Numbered from the stretch's first letter, positions 8,509 through 17,712 are shown. The stretch is 46,384 nt of DNA from Acidobacteriota bacterium (GCA_023410055.1 JAEYQK010000065.1:1-46384), one strand, 5' to 3'. Numbers and translations: made by a program. Notes: generated by a model not told the origin, from the sequence alone.

Positions 8509-9275
8509 AACGTCGGATTCAGTACTTGTTCTTGTTGATGGCGATGGTTTCGTCCTTGCTTGTGTTCGCGCAGGAGCACCCACCGACCCCCGCAGAGCCT
8601 CCCGCGAAGCATCAGCAACAGGCACAGCCCTCGCAGCCCGAAGGTTCTCAGGGGCAGTTCGGGGCTGAACTTGCGAAAACGTCAAATCAAGCCGCTGGCC
8701 AGCACGAGGGCGGGGAAGAGAAGGGCGAGGGCGCCGAATTCAAAGAGTCAGCATCCGTGAAGTGGGTCGCGAAAGTGACGGGGCTCAGCACTCATTCGGC
8801 ATACCTACTTAGTATTGTTCTTAACTTCGCGATTTTGGCCGGTTTGATCGTAATGATCTCGAAATCGAAGCTGCCGGCCATGTTTCGTACCCGTACTGAT
8901 ACGATTCAGCGGGGCATAAAAGAAGCGCAGAAAGCCAGCGAAGACGCGAACCGCCGGCTGGCGGATATAGAAACCCGGCTCGCAAAACTGGACGCGGAAG
9001 TCGCCGAGATGCGTGTTAGCGCCGATGCTGAATCCGCTGCCGAAGAAGAGCGTATCAAGCAAGCCGCTGAGTTGGAAACGAAGAAGATCGTTGAAAACGC
9101 GGAAGCTGAGATTGGGGCTGCTGCGAAAGTTGCGCGAAGAGAGCTGAAGGCCTTTGCTGCGGACCTAGCCGTGTCTCTTGCCGAGAAACGTATTCACGTC
9201 GATCGCGAGACGGATAGTGCTCTCGTGAACAATTTCGTAGCGCAACTGAACAGCCCCGCTAAGGACGGACGGTAA
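8505..9275 (+). CDS. ATP synthase F0 subunit b (second copy, with signal-like N-terminus)
   Basis: The 256-residue protein begins with a signal-like sequence (MKRRIQYLFLLMAMVSSLLVFAQ) and a Pro/Gln/Gly/Glu-rich stretch of about 65 residues. A membrane helix (about 100-122) and the long stalk helix (about 130-250) follow. An ordinary b subunit is about 160 residues, so the first 90 are extra and would face outside if the signal is used. The TTG start overlaps the preceding stop (TTGA) and a GGGGG lies upstream. It should pair with the first b copy in the peripheral stalk. Confidence 0.85.
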   Translation: MKRRIQYLFLLMAMVSSLLVFAQEHPPTPAEPPAKHQQQAQPSQPEGSQGQFGAELAKTSNQAAGQHEGGEEKGEGAEFKESASVKWVAKVTGLSTHSAYLLSIVLNFAILAGLIVMISKSKLPAMFRTRTDTIQRGIKEAQKASEDANRRLADIETRLAKLDAEVAEMRVSADAESAAEEERIKQAAELETKKIVENAEAEIGAAAKVARRELKAFAADLAVSLAEKRIHVDRETDSALVNNFVAQLNSPAKDGR

Positions 9276-9814
9276 TGGCCCTGGTCACAAGCCGGTACGC
9301 GCGCGCATTTGCTGACGTAGTAGTAGACCTGAAGCTGGATGTTGCAAAGGTCCGCGAAGAGCTGAACTCGCTCGTGCAGACCATTCATGCTAGCGAGGAT
9401 CTGCGCCGTGTCTGGGAAAGCCCTGCGATTGGGCAGGAGCAGAAGTTGGCGGTGCTTGATGCCATCTCTAGGAAGATGGGGCTGGTCACGGCCGTGCGCA
9501 ACTTTGTCGCTGTTCTTATCGATCATGGCCGCGTGCCGATGTTGGAGCAGATAGCCCGGCAGTTCGAGACGGAGTTGAATCAGAGGCTCGGTCTTACGGA
9601 CGCTGAGGTTGTCAGTTCGCGTGAACTGACTGCCGCCGAGAAGTCGGCGCTGGAGCAACAAATAGCGATTCTGACCGGCAAGCGTGTCCAAGCTCGGTAC
9701 GGTACCAATCAAGAACTTCTGGGTGGCGCACTCATAAAGATCGGCAGCACGATCTACGACGGATCGGTTCGCGGCCAGCTACGCAGAATCAGGGAACAGC
9801 TGACGGCGGAATAA
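9275..9814 (+). CDS. atpH: ATP synthase F1 subunit delta
   Basis: This 179-residue subunit joins the peripheral stalk to the top of the alpha/beta ring. Family features are the N-terminal RYARAFADV, and the C-terminal TGKRVQARYGTNQELLGGALIKIGSTIYDGSVRGQL region, the delta/OSCP signature. ATG 9275 overlaps the preceding TAA by one base (TAATG). Confidence 0.93.
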   Translation: MALVTSRYARAFADVVVDLKLDVAKVREELNSLVQTIHASEDLRRVWESPAIGQEQKLAVLDAISRKMGLVTAVRNFVAVLIDHGRVPMLEQIARQFETELNQRLGLTDAEVVSSRELTAAEKSALEQQIAILTGKRVQARYGTNQELLGGALIKIGSTIYDGSVRGQLRRIREQLTAE

Positions 9815-9882
9815 AGTCAGCGACGCCAACTTTAGAGATCGGAATCCAGTAGGGTTCCAGTTACAACTGGGAACTGAGAACA

Positions 9883-11418
9883 ATGGCTCAGATAAAAGCA
9901 GACGAAATCACCAAACTGATTCGGGACCAGATTGAGAACTACGAATCCCGGATTGCAGTCGATGAAGTTGGAACAGTCATGTCGCTGGGCGACGGTATTG
10001 CCCGCGTGTATGGCCTCGACAAGGTCATGGCCGGCGAACTGATCGAGTTCCCGCATGGCGTTGCCGGAATTGCCATGAACCTGGAAGAAGACCAGGTCGG
10101 CGCAGTGCTTTTGGGCGACTACACCGAGATCAAGGAAGGCGACACGGTGAAGCGCACGGGCCGAATCATGAGCGTGCCGGTCGGTGATGCTCTAATCGGT
10201 CGCGTGGTGGACGCTCTGGGCCAGCCCATCGACGACAAAGGTCCGATCACAGCGACACAGTACAACCCGGTCGAGCGAATTGCTCCCGGAGTCATTGATC
10301 GTCAAGGCGTTCGCGAACCGATGGCGACTGGTATTAAAGCTATCGACTCGATGATCCCGATTGGCCGCGGACAGCGCGAATTGATCATCGGCGACCGCCA
10401 GACCGGCAAGACGGCCGTCATCCTCGATACGATCATTAACAGCAAGGGTAAGGACCTGATCTGTATCTACTGCGGCATCGGCCAGAAGCGTTCCACGATT
10501 GCGCAGGTCGTCAAAACCCTGACCGACCACGGCGCGATGGATTACACGATTGTGGTCTCGGCATCGGCCTCCGAGCCGGCTCCGATGCAGTACATCGCTC
10601 CTTACGCAGCTTGCGCTATGGGCGAGTACTTCCGAGACAGTAAGCGCCACGCGGTTACGTTCTACGACGATCTTTCGAAGCACGCCGCAGCCTATCGCGA
10701 AATTTCGCTGTTGCTGCGCCGTCCACCGGGACGCGAGGCGTATCCGGGCGATGTGTTTTATCTCCACTCACGTCTGCTGGAGCGCGCAGCGAAGCTGAGC
10801 GACAAGAATGGCGGTGGATCGCTGACTTCGCTCCCCGTAATTGAAACTCAGGCGGGCGACGTTTCGGCGTACATTCCGACGAACGTTATCTCGATCACCG
10901 ATGGTCAGATTTATTTGGAAACGGACTTGTTCAACTCCGGCGTTCGACCGGCCGTGAACGTTGGCCTCTCCGTGAGCCGCGTCGGTGGCGCTGCTCAAAT
11001 CAAAGCCATGCGTCAAGTGGCCGGTTCGCTCAAACTCGAACTTGCTCAGTTCCGTGAGTTGGCGGCATTCGCGCAGTTCGGCAGCGACCTCGACAAAGCG
11101 ACGCAGAACCAGCTCAATCGCGGTCAGCGTCTAGTCCAAATCCTCAAGCAGGACCAATTTCAGCCGCTGCCGTTCAGCAAACAGATTTTGATTATCTTTG
11201 CGGGGACGAGCGGAGCACTTGACGATATACCAGTGGAACAGTGCCGAGAGTTTGAGCAGTCACTATACCAATACGTGGAAACCTCGAATCCAGGATTACT
11301 GAAGCAGATCGAAGACAAGAAGATCCTGGATGACGCAATGAAATCCGAGATGGCGAAGGTCATCGGCGAAGCGAAAGAGCGCTTCGTAGGCGAAAAAGCG
11401 GTGGCAGCAGCGAAGTAA
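9883..11418 (+). CDS. atpA: ATP synthase F1 subunit alpha
   Basis: The non-catalytic nucleotide-binding subunit, 511 residues, a normal length. The Walker A motif GDRQTGKT is at residues 170-177. The beta-barrel (DGIARVYGL), the LGQPIDDKG segment and the DDLSKHAAAYREISLLLRRPPGREAYPGD region are all intact. It forms the hexamer with beta. A 68-base gap after delta holds GGGAACTGAGA-like sequence, which may carry a weak ribosome site. Confidence 0.97.
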   Translation: MAQIKADEITKLIRDQIENYESRIAVDEVGTVMSLGDGIARVYGLDKVMAGELIEFPHGVAGIAMNLEEDQVGAVLLGDYTEIKEGDTVKRTGRIMSVPVGDALIGRVVDALGQPIDDKGPITATQYNPVERIAPGVIDRQGVREPMATGIKAIDSMIPIGRGQRELIIGDRQTGKTAVILDTIINSKGKDLICIYCGIGQKRSTIAQVVKTLTDHGAMDYTIVVSASASEPAPMQYIAPYAACAMGEYFRDSKRHAVTFYDDLSKHAAAYREISLLLRRPPGREAYPGDVFYLHSRLLERAAKLSDKNGGGSLTSLPVIETQAGDVSAYIPTNVISITDGQIYLETDLFNSGVRPAVNVGLSVSRVGGAAQIKAMRQVAGSLKLELAQFRELAAFAQFGSDLDKATQNQLNRGQRLVQILKQDQFQPLPFSKQILIIFAGTSGALDDIPVEQCREFEQSLYQYVETSNPGLLKQIEDKKILDDAMKSEMAKVIGEAKERFVGEKAVAAAK

Positions 11419-11427
11419 GCGAACCCA

Positions 11428-12465
11428 ATGGCGAACGCACTCGATATTCGACGGCGTATTCGCAGCGTCAAGAGCACGCTGCAGATCACGAAGGCCATGA
11501 AAATGGTCTCGGCGGCGAAGTTGCGCCGGGCGCAAGAGCGTGCGCTCTCGGCGCGGCCTTATGAGCAAATGCTGACCAACGTGCTGAAGTCGTTGGTGAA
11601 GCGCACGGAACTGTTCGATCCAGAGACGGGCGAACCACGCCATCCATTGCTGGCGCAACGCGAAGAGAAGAACATTCTGCTTATCGTTATCACCGGCGAT
11701 AAAGGCCTGTCGGGCGCATTCAACACGAACATCAACAAGGCTGTCCTTCAGCTTTTGGATCGCCGTCCCGATCAGAATATCGACATCGTTTGTGTGGGCC
11801 GCAAAGGCCGTGATTTTCTGAAGCGCCGATTCCCATCCGGAAACGCCGGACAAGAACGTGCCGGCAGAATTCAGATTGTCGACGAGCGCGTCAATATTCT
11901 CGGCAAGATCAGCTTTGCGGACGCGAACGAAATTGCTGAGAACGTTATTTCCCGATTCACCGCCGGCGAGGTGGATTCTGTATATCTGGTCTTCAACGAG
12001 TTCAAATCGGTTATCTCGCAGCGCCTTGTGCTCGATGTGGTCCTGCCTATCAGGGAAATTGGTGTTCACGACGTGGCTACTCTTCTGGAGCAGAGTGCCG
12101 AAGAACGCGAACGGCAGGCGCTTACGGCGGAATCGGCTGGCATTCAGGCGCAAGGGATCGAGACTGGAGAGATTGACCGCCAGGCCGCTGAGTTTGGCGC
12201 TGCTCAGGTCGATTACATATACGAGCAGTCTCCAGATGAGCTGTTTAGGGTTCTGCTGCCAAAGTACGTCAGTGCAGAGATCTATCGCTCAATGATCGAA
12301 TCCTGGGCCGCCTTTAACGCCGCTCAGATGACGGCGATGGAGGCCGCTAGTTCGAACGCGAGCGATATGATCGATCGCTTGACTCTGGCTATGAACCGCG
12401 TGCGCCAAGCCAAGATCACGAAAGAAATCATCGAGATTGTTAGTGGTGCAGCAGCAGCACAGTAA
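11428..12465 (+). CDS. atpG: ATP synthase F1 subunit gamma (with an insertion)
   Basis: The rotating central shaft of F1. The N-terminal DIRRRIRSVKSTLQITKAMKMVSAAKLRRAQ and the C-terminal ASDMIDRLTLAMNRVRQAKITKEIIEIVSGA coiled-coil halves are conserved. It has 345 residues against about 286 in E. coli. Most of the excess is a Glu/Gln/Ala-rich segment at about residues 218-262, just before the YIYEQSP motif. It starts nine bases after atpA. Confidence 0.95.
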   Translation: MANALDIRRRIRSVKSTLQITKAMKMVSAAKLRRAQERALSARPYEQMLTNVLKSLVKRTELFDPETGEPRHPLLAQREEKNILLIVITGDKGLSGAFNTNINKAVLQLLDRRPDQNIDIVCVGRKGRDFLKRRFPSGNAGQERAGRIQIVDERVNILGKISFADANEIAENVISRFTAGEVDSVYLVFNEFKSVISQRLVLDVVLPIREIGVHDVATLLEQSAEERERQALTAESAGIQAQGIETGEIDRQAAEFGAAQVDYIYEQSPDELFRVLLPKYVSAEIYRSMIESWAAFNAAQMTAMEAASSNASDMIDRLTLAMNRVRQAKITKEIIEIVSGAAAAQ

Positions 12466-12485
12466 TTAGGAAACGGATTTTTCTT

Positions 12486-13934
12486 ATGGCTGAAAACATC
12501 GGACATGTGATTCAGATAGCTGGCCCAGCGGTGGACGTACAGTTTGCCGAAGGCTGCCTTCCTCCTATTTATCAAGCTTTGCGCGTTACGAGCGACGGTT
12601 TCGACGTGCCCGCGCCGATCAACGTCATCCTTGAAGTCGAACAGCACCTCGGCGAAGGTCGTGTGCGGTGCGTCGCGATGGAACCAACGGATGGCATGGT
12701 CCGCGGCATGAAAGTGATCGATCAGGGTGGCCCAATCAGTGTGCCCGTAGGGCACGGGACCCTCGGTCGCGTGATGAATGTCATCGGCCAGCCCGTCGAC
12801 CTACTCGGTCCGATTGCCAGCGACAAGAGGCTTCCGATTCACCGCCAGGCTCCCGCTTTTGACGAGCAGTCGACCACGGCCGAAATGTTCGAGACCGGAG
12901 TGAAGGTCATTGACCTTATTCAGCCGTTCCTGAAAGGCGGCAAGATCGGCCTGTTTGGCGGCGCTGGCGTGGGCAAGACCGTCGTCATCATGGAACTCAT
13001 CAACAACGTGGCCAAGAACCACGGCGGATACTCCGTTTTCGCAGGCGTTGGTGAGCGTACCCGTGAGGGCAACGATCTCTGGGTCGAGATGACCGAGTCG
13101 GGCGTCATCAAGCCGGGCGATTCGAAGAACTCGAAGGCTGCACTGATCTACGGACAGATGACCGAGCCGCCAGGAGCGCGTCTTCGCGTTGCTTTGACCG
13201 GTCTGACCGTCGCCGAGTACTTCCGCGACGAAGAAGGTTCTGACACGCTGCTCTTCATCGACAACATCTTCCGTTTTACGCAGGCCGGATCAGAAGTATC
13301 GGCGCTACTGGGACGCATGCCCAGCGCTGTGGGATACCAGCCGAACCTCGCGACCGAGATGGGCGAACTCCAGGAACGCATCACGTCCACGAAAAAGGGT
13401 TCCGTGACGTCGGTGCAGGCGATTTACGTGCCTGCTGACGACTTGACCGACCCGGCTCCGGCGACCACCTTCGCTCACCTCGACGCAACGACGGTGTTGA
13501 ACCGCGCACTGACCGAAATCGGAATTTATCCTGCAGTCGATCCGTTGGCTTCCACGTCTCGAATTCTTGACCCGCACATCGTGGGCAAGGAACACTATGA
13601 AGTCGCGCAGGGCGTAAAGCAGATATTGCAGCGTTACAAAGACTTGCAGGACATCATCGCCATTCTGGGTATCGACGAACTGAGCGAAGACGACAAACTG
13701 ACCGTCGCCCGCGCCCGCAAGATCCAGAAGTTCCTCTCGCAGCCGTTCCACGTTGCCGAGCAGTTCACTGGATTCCAGGGACGCTACGTAAAGATCGCCG
13801 ACACGGTGAAGGGTTTCCGCGAGATCATCGAAGGCAAGCACGACGATATTCCGGAGCAGGCGTTCTACATGGTCGGCACTATCGAGGAAGTTCTCGAGAA
13901 GGCCGGCAAGCTGAAGGGCGCTGCAGTAGCATAA
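12486..13934 (+). CDS. atpD: ATP synthase F1 subunit beta (catalytic)
   Basis: The catalytic subunit, 482 residues, a normal length. The Walker A motif GGAGVGKT is at residues 158-165, followed by the GERTREGNDL catalytic-Glu segment, the LLFIDNIFRFTQAGSEVSALLGRMPSAVGYQPNL region in consecutive pieces, and the DDLTDPAPATTFAHLDATTVL block. The start at ATG 12486 follows AGGAAACGG. There is no sign of damage. Confidence 0.97.
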   Translation: MAENIGHVIQIAGPAVDVQFAEGCLPPIYQALRVTSDGFDVPAPINVILEVEQHLGEGRVRCVAMEPTDGMVRGMKVIDQGGPISVPVGHGTLGRVMNVIGQPVDLLGPIASDKRLPIHRQAPAFDEQSTTAEMFETGVKVIDLIQPFLKGGKIGLFGGAGVGKTVVIMELINNVAKNHGGYSVFAGVGERTREGNDLWVEMTESGVIKPGDSKNSKAALIYGQMTEPPGARLRVALTGLTVAEYFRDEEGSDTLLFIDNIFRFTQAGSEVSALLGRMPSAVGYQPNLATEMGELQERITSTKKGSVTSVQAIYVPADDLTDPAPATTFAHLDATTVLNRALTEIGIYPAVDPLASTSRILDPHIVGKEHYEVAQGVKQILQRYKDLQDIIAILGIDELSEDDKLTVARARKIQKFLSQPFHVAEQFTGFQGRYVKIADTVKGFREIIEGKHDDIPEQAFYMVGTIEEVLEKAGKLKGAAVA

Positions 13935-13949
13935 GGATGCGGCTCTCTA

Positions 13950-14357
13950 ATGGCAGATACTTTTGAACTTGAAATCGTCACTCCTGAACGGCTCGTCATA
14001 AAAGACGTGGCCAGGGAAGTACAGGTGCCTGGCAAGAGCGGGTACCTGGGTATCCTGCCCGGTCACGCACCGCTGATCAGCGAATTGGCCGTTGGCGAGA
14101 TTGTTTACAAGGACGGCTCAAACGGTGTGCATCGTCTCGCGTGCGCATGGGGATTCGCCGAGGTGTTGCCTGAAAAGGTTACGATTCTGGCCGAAACCGC
14201 CGAGCGCGCCGAACAGATTGACGTAGCGCGTGCTACCGAGGCTCGTGACCGTGCTGAGAGACTACTTGCCAGCGCCGAGCCGGACATCGATTACGACCGA
14301 GCTCTTAACGCCGTCCAACGTGCACAAGTGAGGCTGGACGTTGCAGCCGGCAAGTAG
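13950..14357 (+). CDS. atpC: ATP synthase F1 subunit epsilon
   Basis: The 135-residue regulatory subunit of the rotor. The N-terminal beta-sandwich is visible (FELEIVTPERLV, GYLGILPGHAPLISEL, WGFAEVLPEKVTILAE), followed by a two-helix C-terminal domain. It starts 15 bases after atpD and closes the cluster. The genes for subunits a, c and I are not in the window. Confidence 0.95.
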   Translation: MADTFELEIVTPERLVIKDVAREVQVPGKSGYLGILPGHAPLISELAVGEIVYKDGSNGVHRLACAWGFAEVLPEKVTILAETAERAEQIDVARATEARDRAERLLASAEPDIDYDRALNAVQRAQVRLDVAAGK

Positions 14358-14383
14358 ATAGCCAGATAATTCAGTTCTGTTGG

Positions 14384-14411
14384 ATCAGCCCTCGTTCATA
14401 CGGGGGCTGAT
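14384..14411. repeat. Strong hairpin between atpC and trmJ
   Basis: Twelve pairs (one GU) form between 14384-14395 and 14400-14411, with loop TCAT. No T run follows on the plus strand, so it is at best a weak or factor-dependent terminator, or an mRNA-stability element at the end of the atp transcript. Confidence 0.7.
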
Positions 14412-14433
14412 TACTGTCTGAGGGACTTCCTCG

Positions 14434-15159
14434 ATGACCGCCCCTGAACTCGACAACCTCCGCGTGGTGCTCGTCGCTTCCCGCAATCCGCTAAACATCG
14501 GTGCGGCGGCGCGTGCCATGAGCAACTTCGGATTCTCCCGGTTGCGAGTGGTCAACCCGTACGACATTGCGTTTCGGGAAGCACAGTCGGCGGTTGGAGC
14601 AGCGGACCTGCTTGCAAGTGCTGAGGAGTGCAAATCCGTTGCCGATGCCGTTGCCGACTGTACCCTCATTGTTGGCACAACGGCTGGACGCGACCGGGAA
14701 CTCCAGCACAGTCTCAGAACTCTCGCCGAGGCAGCCCCGGTTATCCGAGCGGAACTTGCGCACCGGCCTGTCGCGTTGCTCTTTGGGTCCGAAAAGCGTG
14801 GCCTTTCCAACGTCGACATGAGTCACTGCCATTGGCTGCTGCACATCCCCACTCGTGACGTTCATCTCTCCATGAACTTGGGTCAGGCGGTTGCGATTTG
14901 CCTGTATGAGCTTGTGCGACATGCCACACCGATCGTGCGGGAAGAGACTTCCCCTGCGGCGACAGCAGCTGAGCTGGATCGTCTCACGTCGGTTTTACTG
15001 GAATCCCTGCACGAGAGCGGCTACTCGAATACCAATGCAGGTGCTGCAACGGAAGAAAAAACCAGAAGAATGATTCGCCGCCTGAATCTTTCGTCTCGAG
15101 ATGGCGAAACCCTGCTCGGCATGATGCGCCAGATTCTTTGGAAGTTGAAACGACAGTAG
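14434..15159 (+). CDS. trmJ: tRNA 2'-O-methyltransferase, TrmJ/SpoU family
   Basis: The 241-residue SPOUT methyltransferase has the family motifs in order: motif 1 ASRNPLNIGAAARAM, motif 2 LLFGSEKRGLSN, and motif 3 LSMNLGQAVAICLYE. Together they form the knotted SAM-binding site. A C-terminal helical extension (about 165-241) fits TrmJ, which methylates ribose 32 of several tRNAs, rather than the shorter TrmL. ATG 14434 follows GAGGGACTTCCTCG. It is 76 bases after atpC. Confidence 0.82.
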   Translation: MTAPELDNLRVVLVASRNPLNIGAAARAMSNFGFSRLRVVNPYDIAFREAQSAVGAADLLASAEECKSVADAVADCTLIVGTTAGRDRELQHSLRTLAEAAPVIRAELAHRPVALLFGSEKRGLSNVDMSHCHWLLHIPTRDVHLSMNLGQAVAICLYELVRHATPIVREETSPAATAAELDRLTSVLLESLHESGYSNTNAGAATEEKTRRMIRRLNLSSRDGETLLGMMRQILWKLKRQ

Positions 15160-15162
15160 CTC

Positions 15163-16059
15163 TCAGCGGAACGAGTTCTTCATCGTTGCCCTAACGGGCG
15201 GCAGCGCCAGCCGAATGATTGAAGAGGCGGCCACGAACCTGACTTCGCGTTTCTTGTCCCGCAGCAGGGGCATGAGGCTGGCGACAGGGGCAGTCGATTG
15301 AGCGTTCCCCAACGCCTGCGCAGCCGCGGCACGCACGGCCCAATTCCGGTCGCGCAATGCCTTCTCAAGGATTTCGATTGCTCTGTTGCTTTCATCGCCT
15401 GCCAGCGACTGTGCCGAGGTCACGCGTGCCGGAGCGGAGTGATCTTCAATGATCTGCCGCGCGACCGTCACGCCGACACCAGCGTAGGGCGCGACCAGCA
15501 TGGTCGCAGCTTGACTTACGCCCAGGAATACGAGATTGGTTGGGCTGACTTGCTTTGCCCAATCCAGACCCGATCCGATCAAGCTGCCTGAGACGTGACG
15601 CTCGCCTGTTAATACCTCAATCAGAACGTCACGCCCGCTCGGATCACCTAGTTGCGCCAGTGCGCGAGCAGCGGCAAAAACCACTTCCGGTGACTCGTCA
15701 GACAGCAATGGCTTGAGCTTCGTGATTGACGATTGTGCGTTCATCTCTGCAAGGCAGTTGATGGCCTGTGCACGCACTTCCGGATCCTTGTCGGAGAGTC
15801 CGTTCTCAATGATGCTTATGGCCTGATTGTTCCCGACGAGACTGAATGCAGCTAGTGCATCACGCCGTTCAGGGGCCTTCTTCGAAGACGCCGCTTTGCT
15901 CAGCATGTCCCATGCGGATGTTTGTGCCAAAGCGACTTGCTGCGGCGAAAACTCCACGATGAGTTTCTGTTGAGGCGCGGCTTGCGCCATCGCCAACGCG
16001 GCTCGAAACACGACGGCAAGCGCGATCAAAAGTCGGTATGGCGGGCGCAATCGAGACAC
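15163..16059 (-). CDS. Secreted HEAT-repeat protein
   Basis: The 298-residue protein has an N-terminal signal (hydrophobic up to about residue 26, ending AMAQA) followed by two blocks of HEAT/PBS-lyase-like repeats: about 40-135 (DKDPEVRAQAINCLAEM, DESPEVVFAAARALAQLGD) and about 210-290 (DRNWAVRAAAAQALGNA, DKKREVRFVAASSIIRLA). Repeats of this kind mediate protein contacts; no partner can be named. The start is GTG without a clear ribosome site. It ends three bases from the trmJ stop and is convergent with it. Confidence 0.7.
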   Translation of the reverse strand: MSRLRPPYRLLIALAVVFRAALAMAQAAPQQKLIVEFSPQQVALAQTSAWDMLSKAASSKKAPERRDALAAFSLVGNNQAISIIENGLSDKDPEVRAQAINCLAEMNAQSSITKLKPLLSDESPEVVFAAARALAQLGDPSGRDVLIEVLTGERHVSGSLIGSGLDWAKQVSPTNLVFLGVSQAATMLVAPYAGVGVTVARQIIEDHSAPARVTSAQSLAGDESNRAIEILEKALRDRNWAVRAAAAQALGNAQSTAPVASLMPLLRDKKREVRFVAASSIIRLALPPVRATMKNSFR

Positions 16060-16365
16060 GTAAAACCGTTCGCAGGAGAGCGTTTCTTACTTGGAGGTAT
16101 GAACGGAGATTGCAGTTGGCTCTCTACGCGCCAACGCTGCTGCTCTGCGTTCCATCAGCACCAAGTCGCGCCACTTGCCTTTCCGCACCCGAGCCGCTCG
16201 CGCGTTCCCACAACTCTGAAGCCCGCACTTCGTGTGTAGCTCGATGCTGGGCGGTCCCTAAGTTGATGATTGTATTGTGCCGATTCGCAATTCTGCTGGC
16301 GTGAGCTGTGCGGCAACGGGGCCAGCTCTGCTACACTTCTTCGTTTCACCTCTGTGAGGTTGGAG
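16060..16365. other. Divergent intergenic region
   Basis: The 306 bases lie between the start of the HEAT-repeat gene (minus) and the start of the dehydrogenase gene (plus). It must hold promoters for both. I found no strong -35/-10 pair, no palindrome and no plausible ORF. Confidence 0.4.
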
Positions 16366-17217
16366 ATGGAGATCAAGCGAGTAGGCGTCATAGGTGCTGG
16401 CACGATGGGTAACGGTATTGCCCACGTGTTTGCCAAGGCTGAGTACCAGGTCATTTTGCGCGATGTCGATCAGCGCTTTCTAGAGCGCGGCATGAAGACG
16501 ATCGCCCAGAATATGGAGCGCGAGGTTGCGAAGGAGAAGCTTACGGCCGAGGCGCGGGATTCCGCTCTGGCGCGGATCGAGGTTGTTCTCCCGCTAGAGC
16601 GGCTAGCTGAATGCGATTTCGTCGTAGAGGCCGCAACAGAGAAATACGACCTGAAGGCAGAACTTTTTCGCGACTTGGATCGTATTTGTAAGCCAGAGGT
16701 CATTTTGTCTTCAAATACATCCTCGATCTCGATCACGAAGCTCGCGGCATGCACGAAGAGACCCGATAGGGTTATCGGAATGCACTTCTTCAATCCCGTG
16801 CCGATGATGAAGTTGGTTGAGGTGATTCGTGGTCTTGCGACATCGCAGGACACATATGACGCGGTTTCGCATCTTGCAGAGAAGCTTGGCAAGACTCCGG
16901 TCGCCGTCAATGACGCTCCCGGTTTCGTGTCGAACCGCGTACTGATGCCCATGTTAAACGAGGCTATGTACGCCGTTATGGAAGGAGTTGCGACTCCGGA
17001 AGCGGTGGACGAGATATTCAGGCTGGGCATGGCGCATCCGATGGGACCACTCACTTTGGCGGACTTTATCGGACTCGATGTCTGTCTGGACATCATGAGG
17101 GTGCTACACAACGGACTCGGAGATCCGAAGTACCGTCCTTGCCCATTACTGGTTAAAATGGTTGATGCAGGGTGGTTGGGCCGAAAATCGGGTCGTGGGT
17201 TCTACAGTTATTCGTAA
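16366..17217 (+). CDS. 3-hydroxyacyl-CoA (3-hydroxybutyryl-CoA) dehydrogenase
   Basis: The 283-residue enzyme oxidises 3-hydroxyacyl-CoA to 3-ketoacyl-CoA with NAD (or the reverse). The Rossmann motif GVIGAGTMGNGIAH is at residues 7-20. The catalytic His-containing IGMHFFNPVPMMKLVEV segment and the GFVSNRVLMPMLNEA segment of the C-terminal domain are present, as is the terminal GRKSGRGFYSY. ATG 16366 is chosen because the Rossmann fold begins at once and GAGG lies six bases upstream. Length and motifs fit the short HbdA/FadB2 type. The following gene starts almost at the stop. Confidence 0.92.
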   Translation: MEIKRVGVIGAGTMGNGIAHVFAKAEYQVILRDVDQRFLERGMKTIAQNMEREVAKEKLTAEARDSALARIEVVLPLERLAECDFVVEAATEKYDLKAELFRDLDRICKPEVILSSNTSSISITKLAACTKRPDRVIGMHFFNPVPMMKLVEVIRGLATSQDTYDAVSHLAEKLGKTPVAVNDAPGFVSNRVLMPMLNEAMYAVMEGVATPEAVDEIFRLGMAHPMGPLTLADFIGLDVCLDIMRVLHNGLGDPKYRPCPLLVKMVDAGWLGRKSGRGFYSYS

Positions 17218-17229
17218 ATGGGGCGTGCG

Positions 17230-17712
17230 ATGCTGAAACGTATTCTTCTGCCGATTATGTTGTTGGCGCTGCTTACCAGTTGTACAGCCTATGCGGCTCC
17301 TACGCAGACGGTTCCTGACGTTTTTGTCACCGGCTTCCGCATGGACGCCTATCCCCCATTGGCGAGGCAGGCTAGCATCGAAGGCGATGTTACGGCTGTG
17401 CTTCATCTGAGCGGCGACGGAAACGTATCGGCGATCACCGACGTCAATGGTCCCGACCTGCTGCGCGGCGAAGTCGACGTGATTAAGACGTGGCAGTTTC
17501 TTGTCCCTGACCACAAGGCGCGGCAGCTCGCTGTTGTTTTGCGCTATTCACTGAAGGGCGAACCGCGCAAAGACGCATCAACATTCATCAAGGCCTCGCT
17601 TCCTTACCTCATCGAGATAACTACCAATCCTTCTCCCGACGCCATCGGCGTCCATAGAGGGAAGAGAACTCCGGATATCCCGAAGGCGAATACCTGCTAC
17701 AGGTGCGGCTAA
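17230..17712 (+). CDS. Secreted protein with TonB C-terminal-like domain
   Basis: The 160-residue protein has a signal peptide (MLKRILLPIMLLALLTSC...AYA). The LTSC sequence could be a lipobox, or cleavage could follow AYA. The rest matches the TonB C-terminal pattern: YPPLARQASIEGDVTAVLHLSGDGNV, then DLLRGEVDVIKTWQF. No membrane anchor or Pro-rich spacer is present, so it is a stand-alone periplasmic TonB-C-like domain, a type common in Acidobacteria (general knowledge). ATG 17230 has GGGG five bases upstream; ATG 17218 directly after the previous stop is an alternative. Its role is unknown. Confidence 0.65.
   Translation: MLKRILLPIMLLALLTSCTAYAAPTQTVPDVFVTGFRMDAYPPLARQASIEGDVTAVLHLSGDGNVSAITDVNGPDLLRGEVDVIKTWQFLVPDHKARQLAVVLRYSLKGEPRKDASTFIKASLPYLIEITTNPSPDAIGVHRGKRTPDIPKANTCYRCG

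Noticed and set aside
11296..12153. A 285-codon open frame on the minus strand across atpA/atpG
   Set aside because: It overlaps the well-conserved alpha and gamma subunit genes; composition is Arg/Leu/His-rich and no domain is visible.
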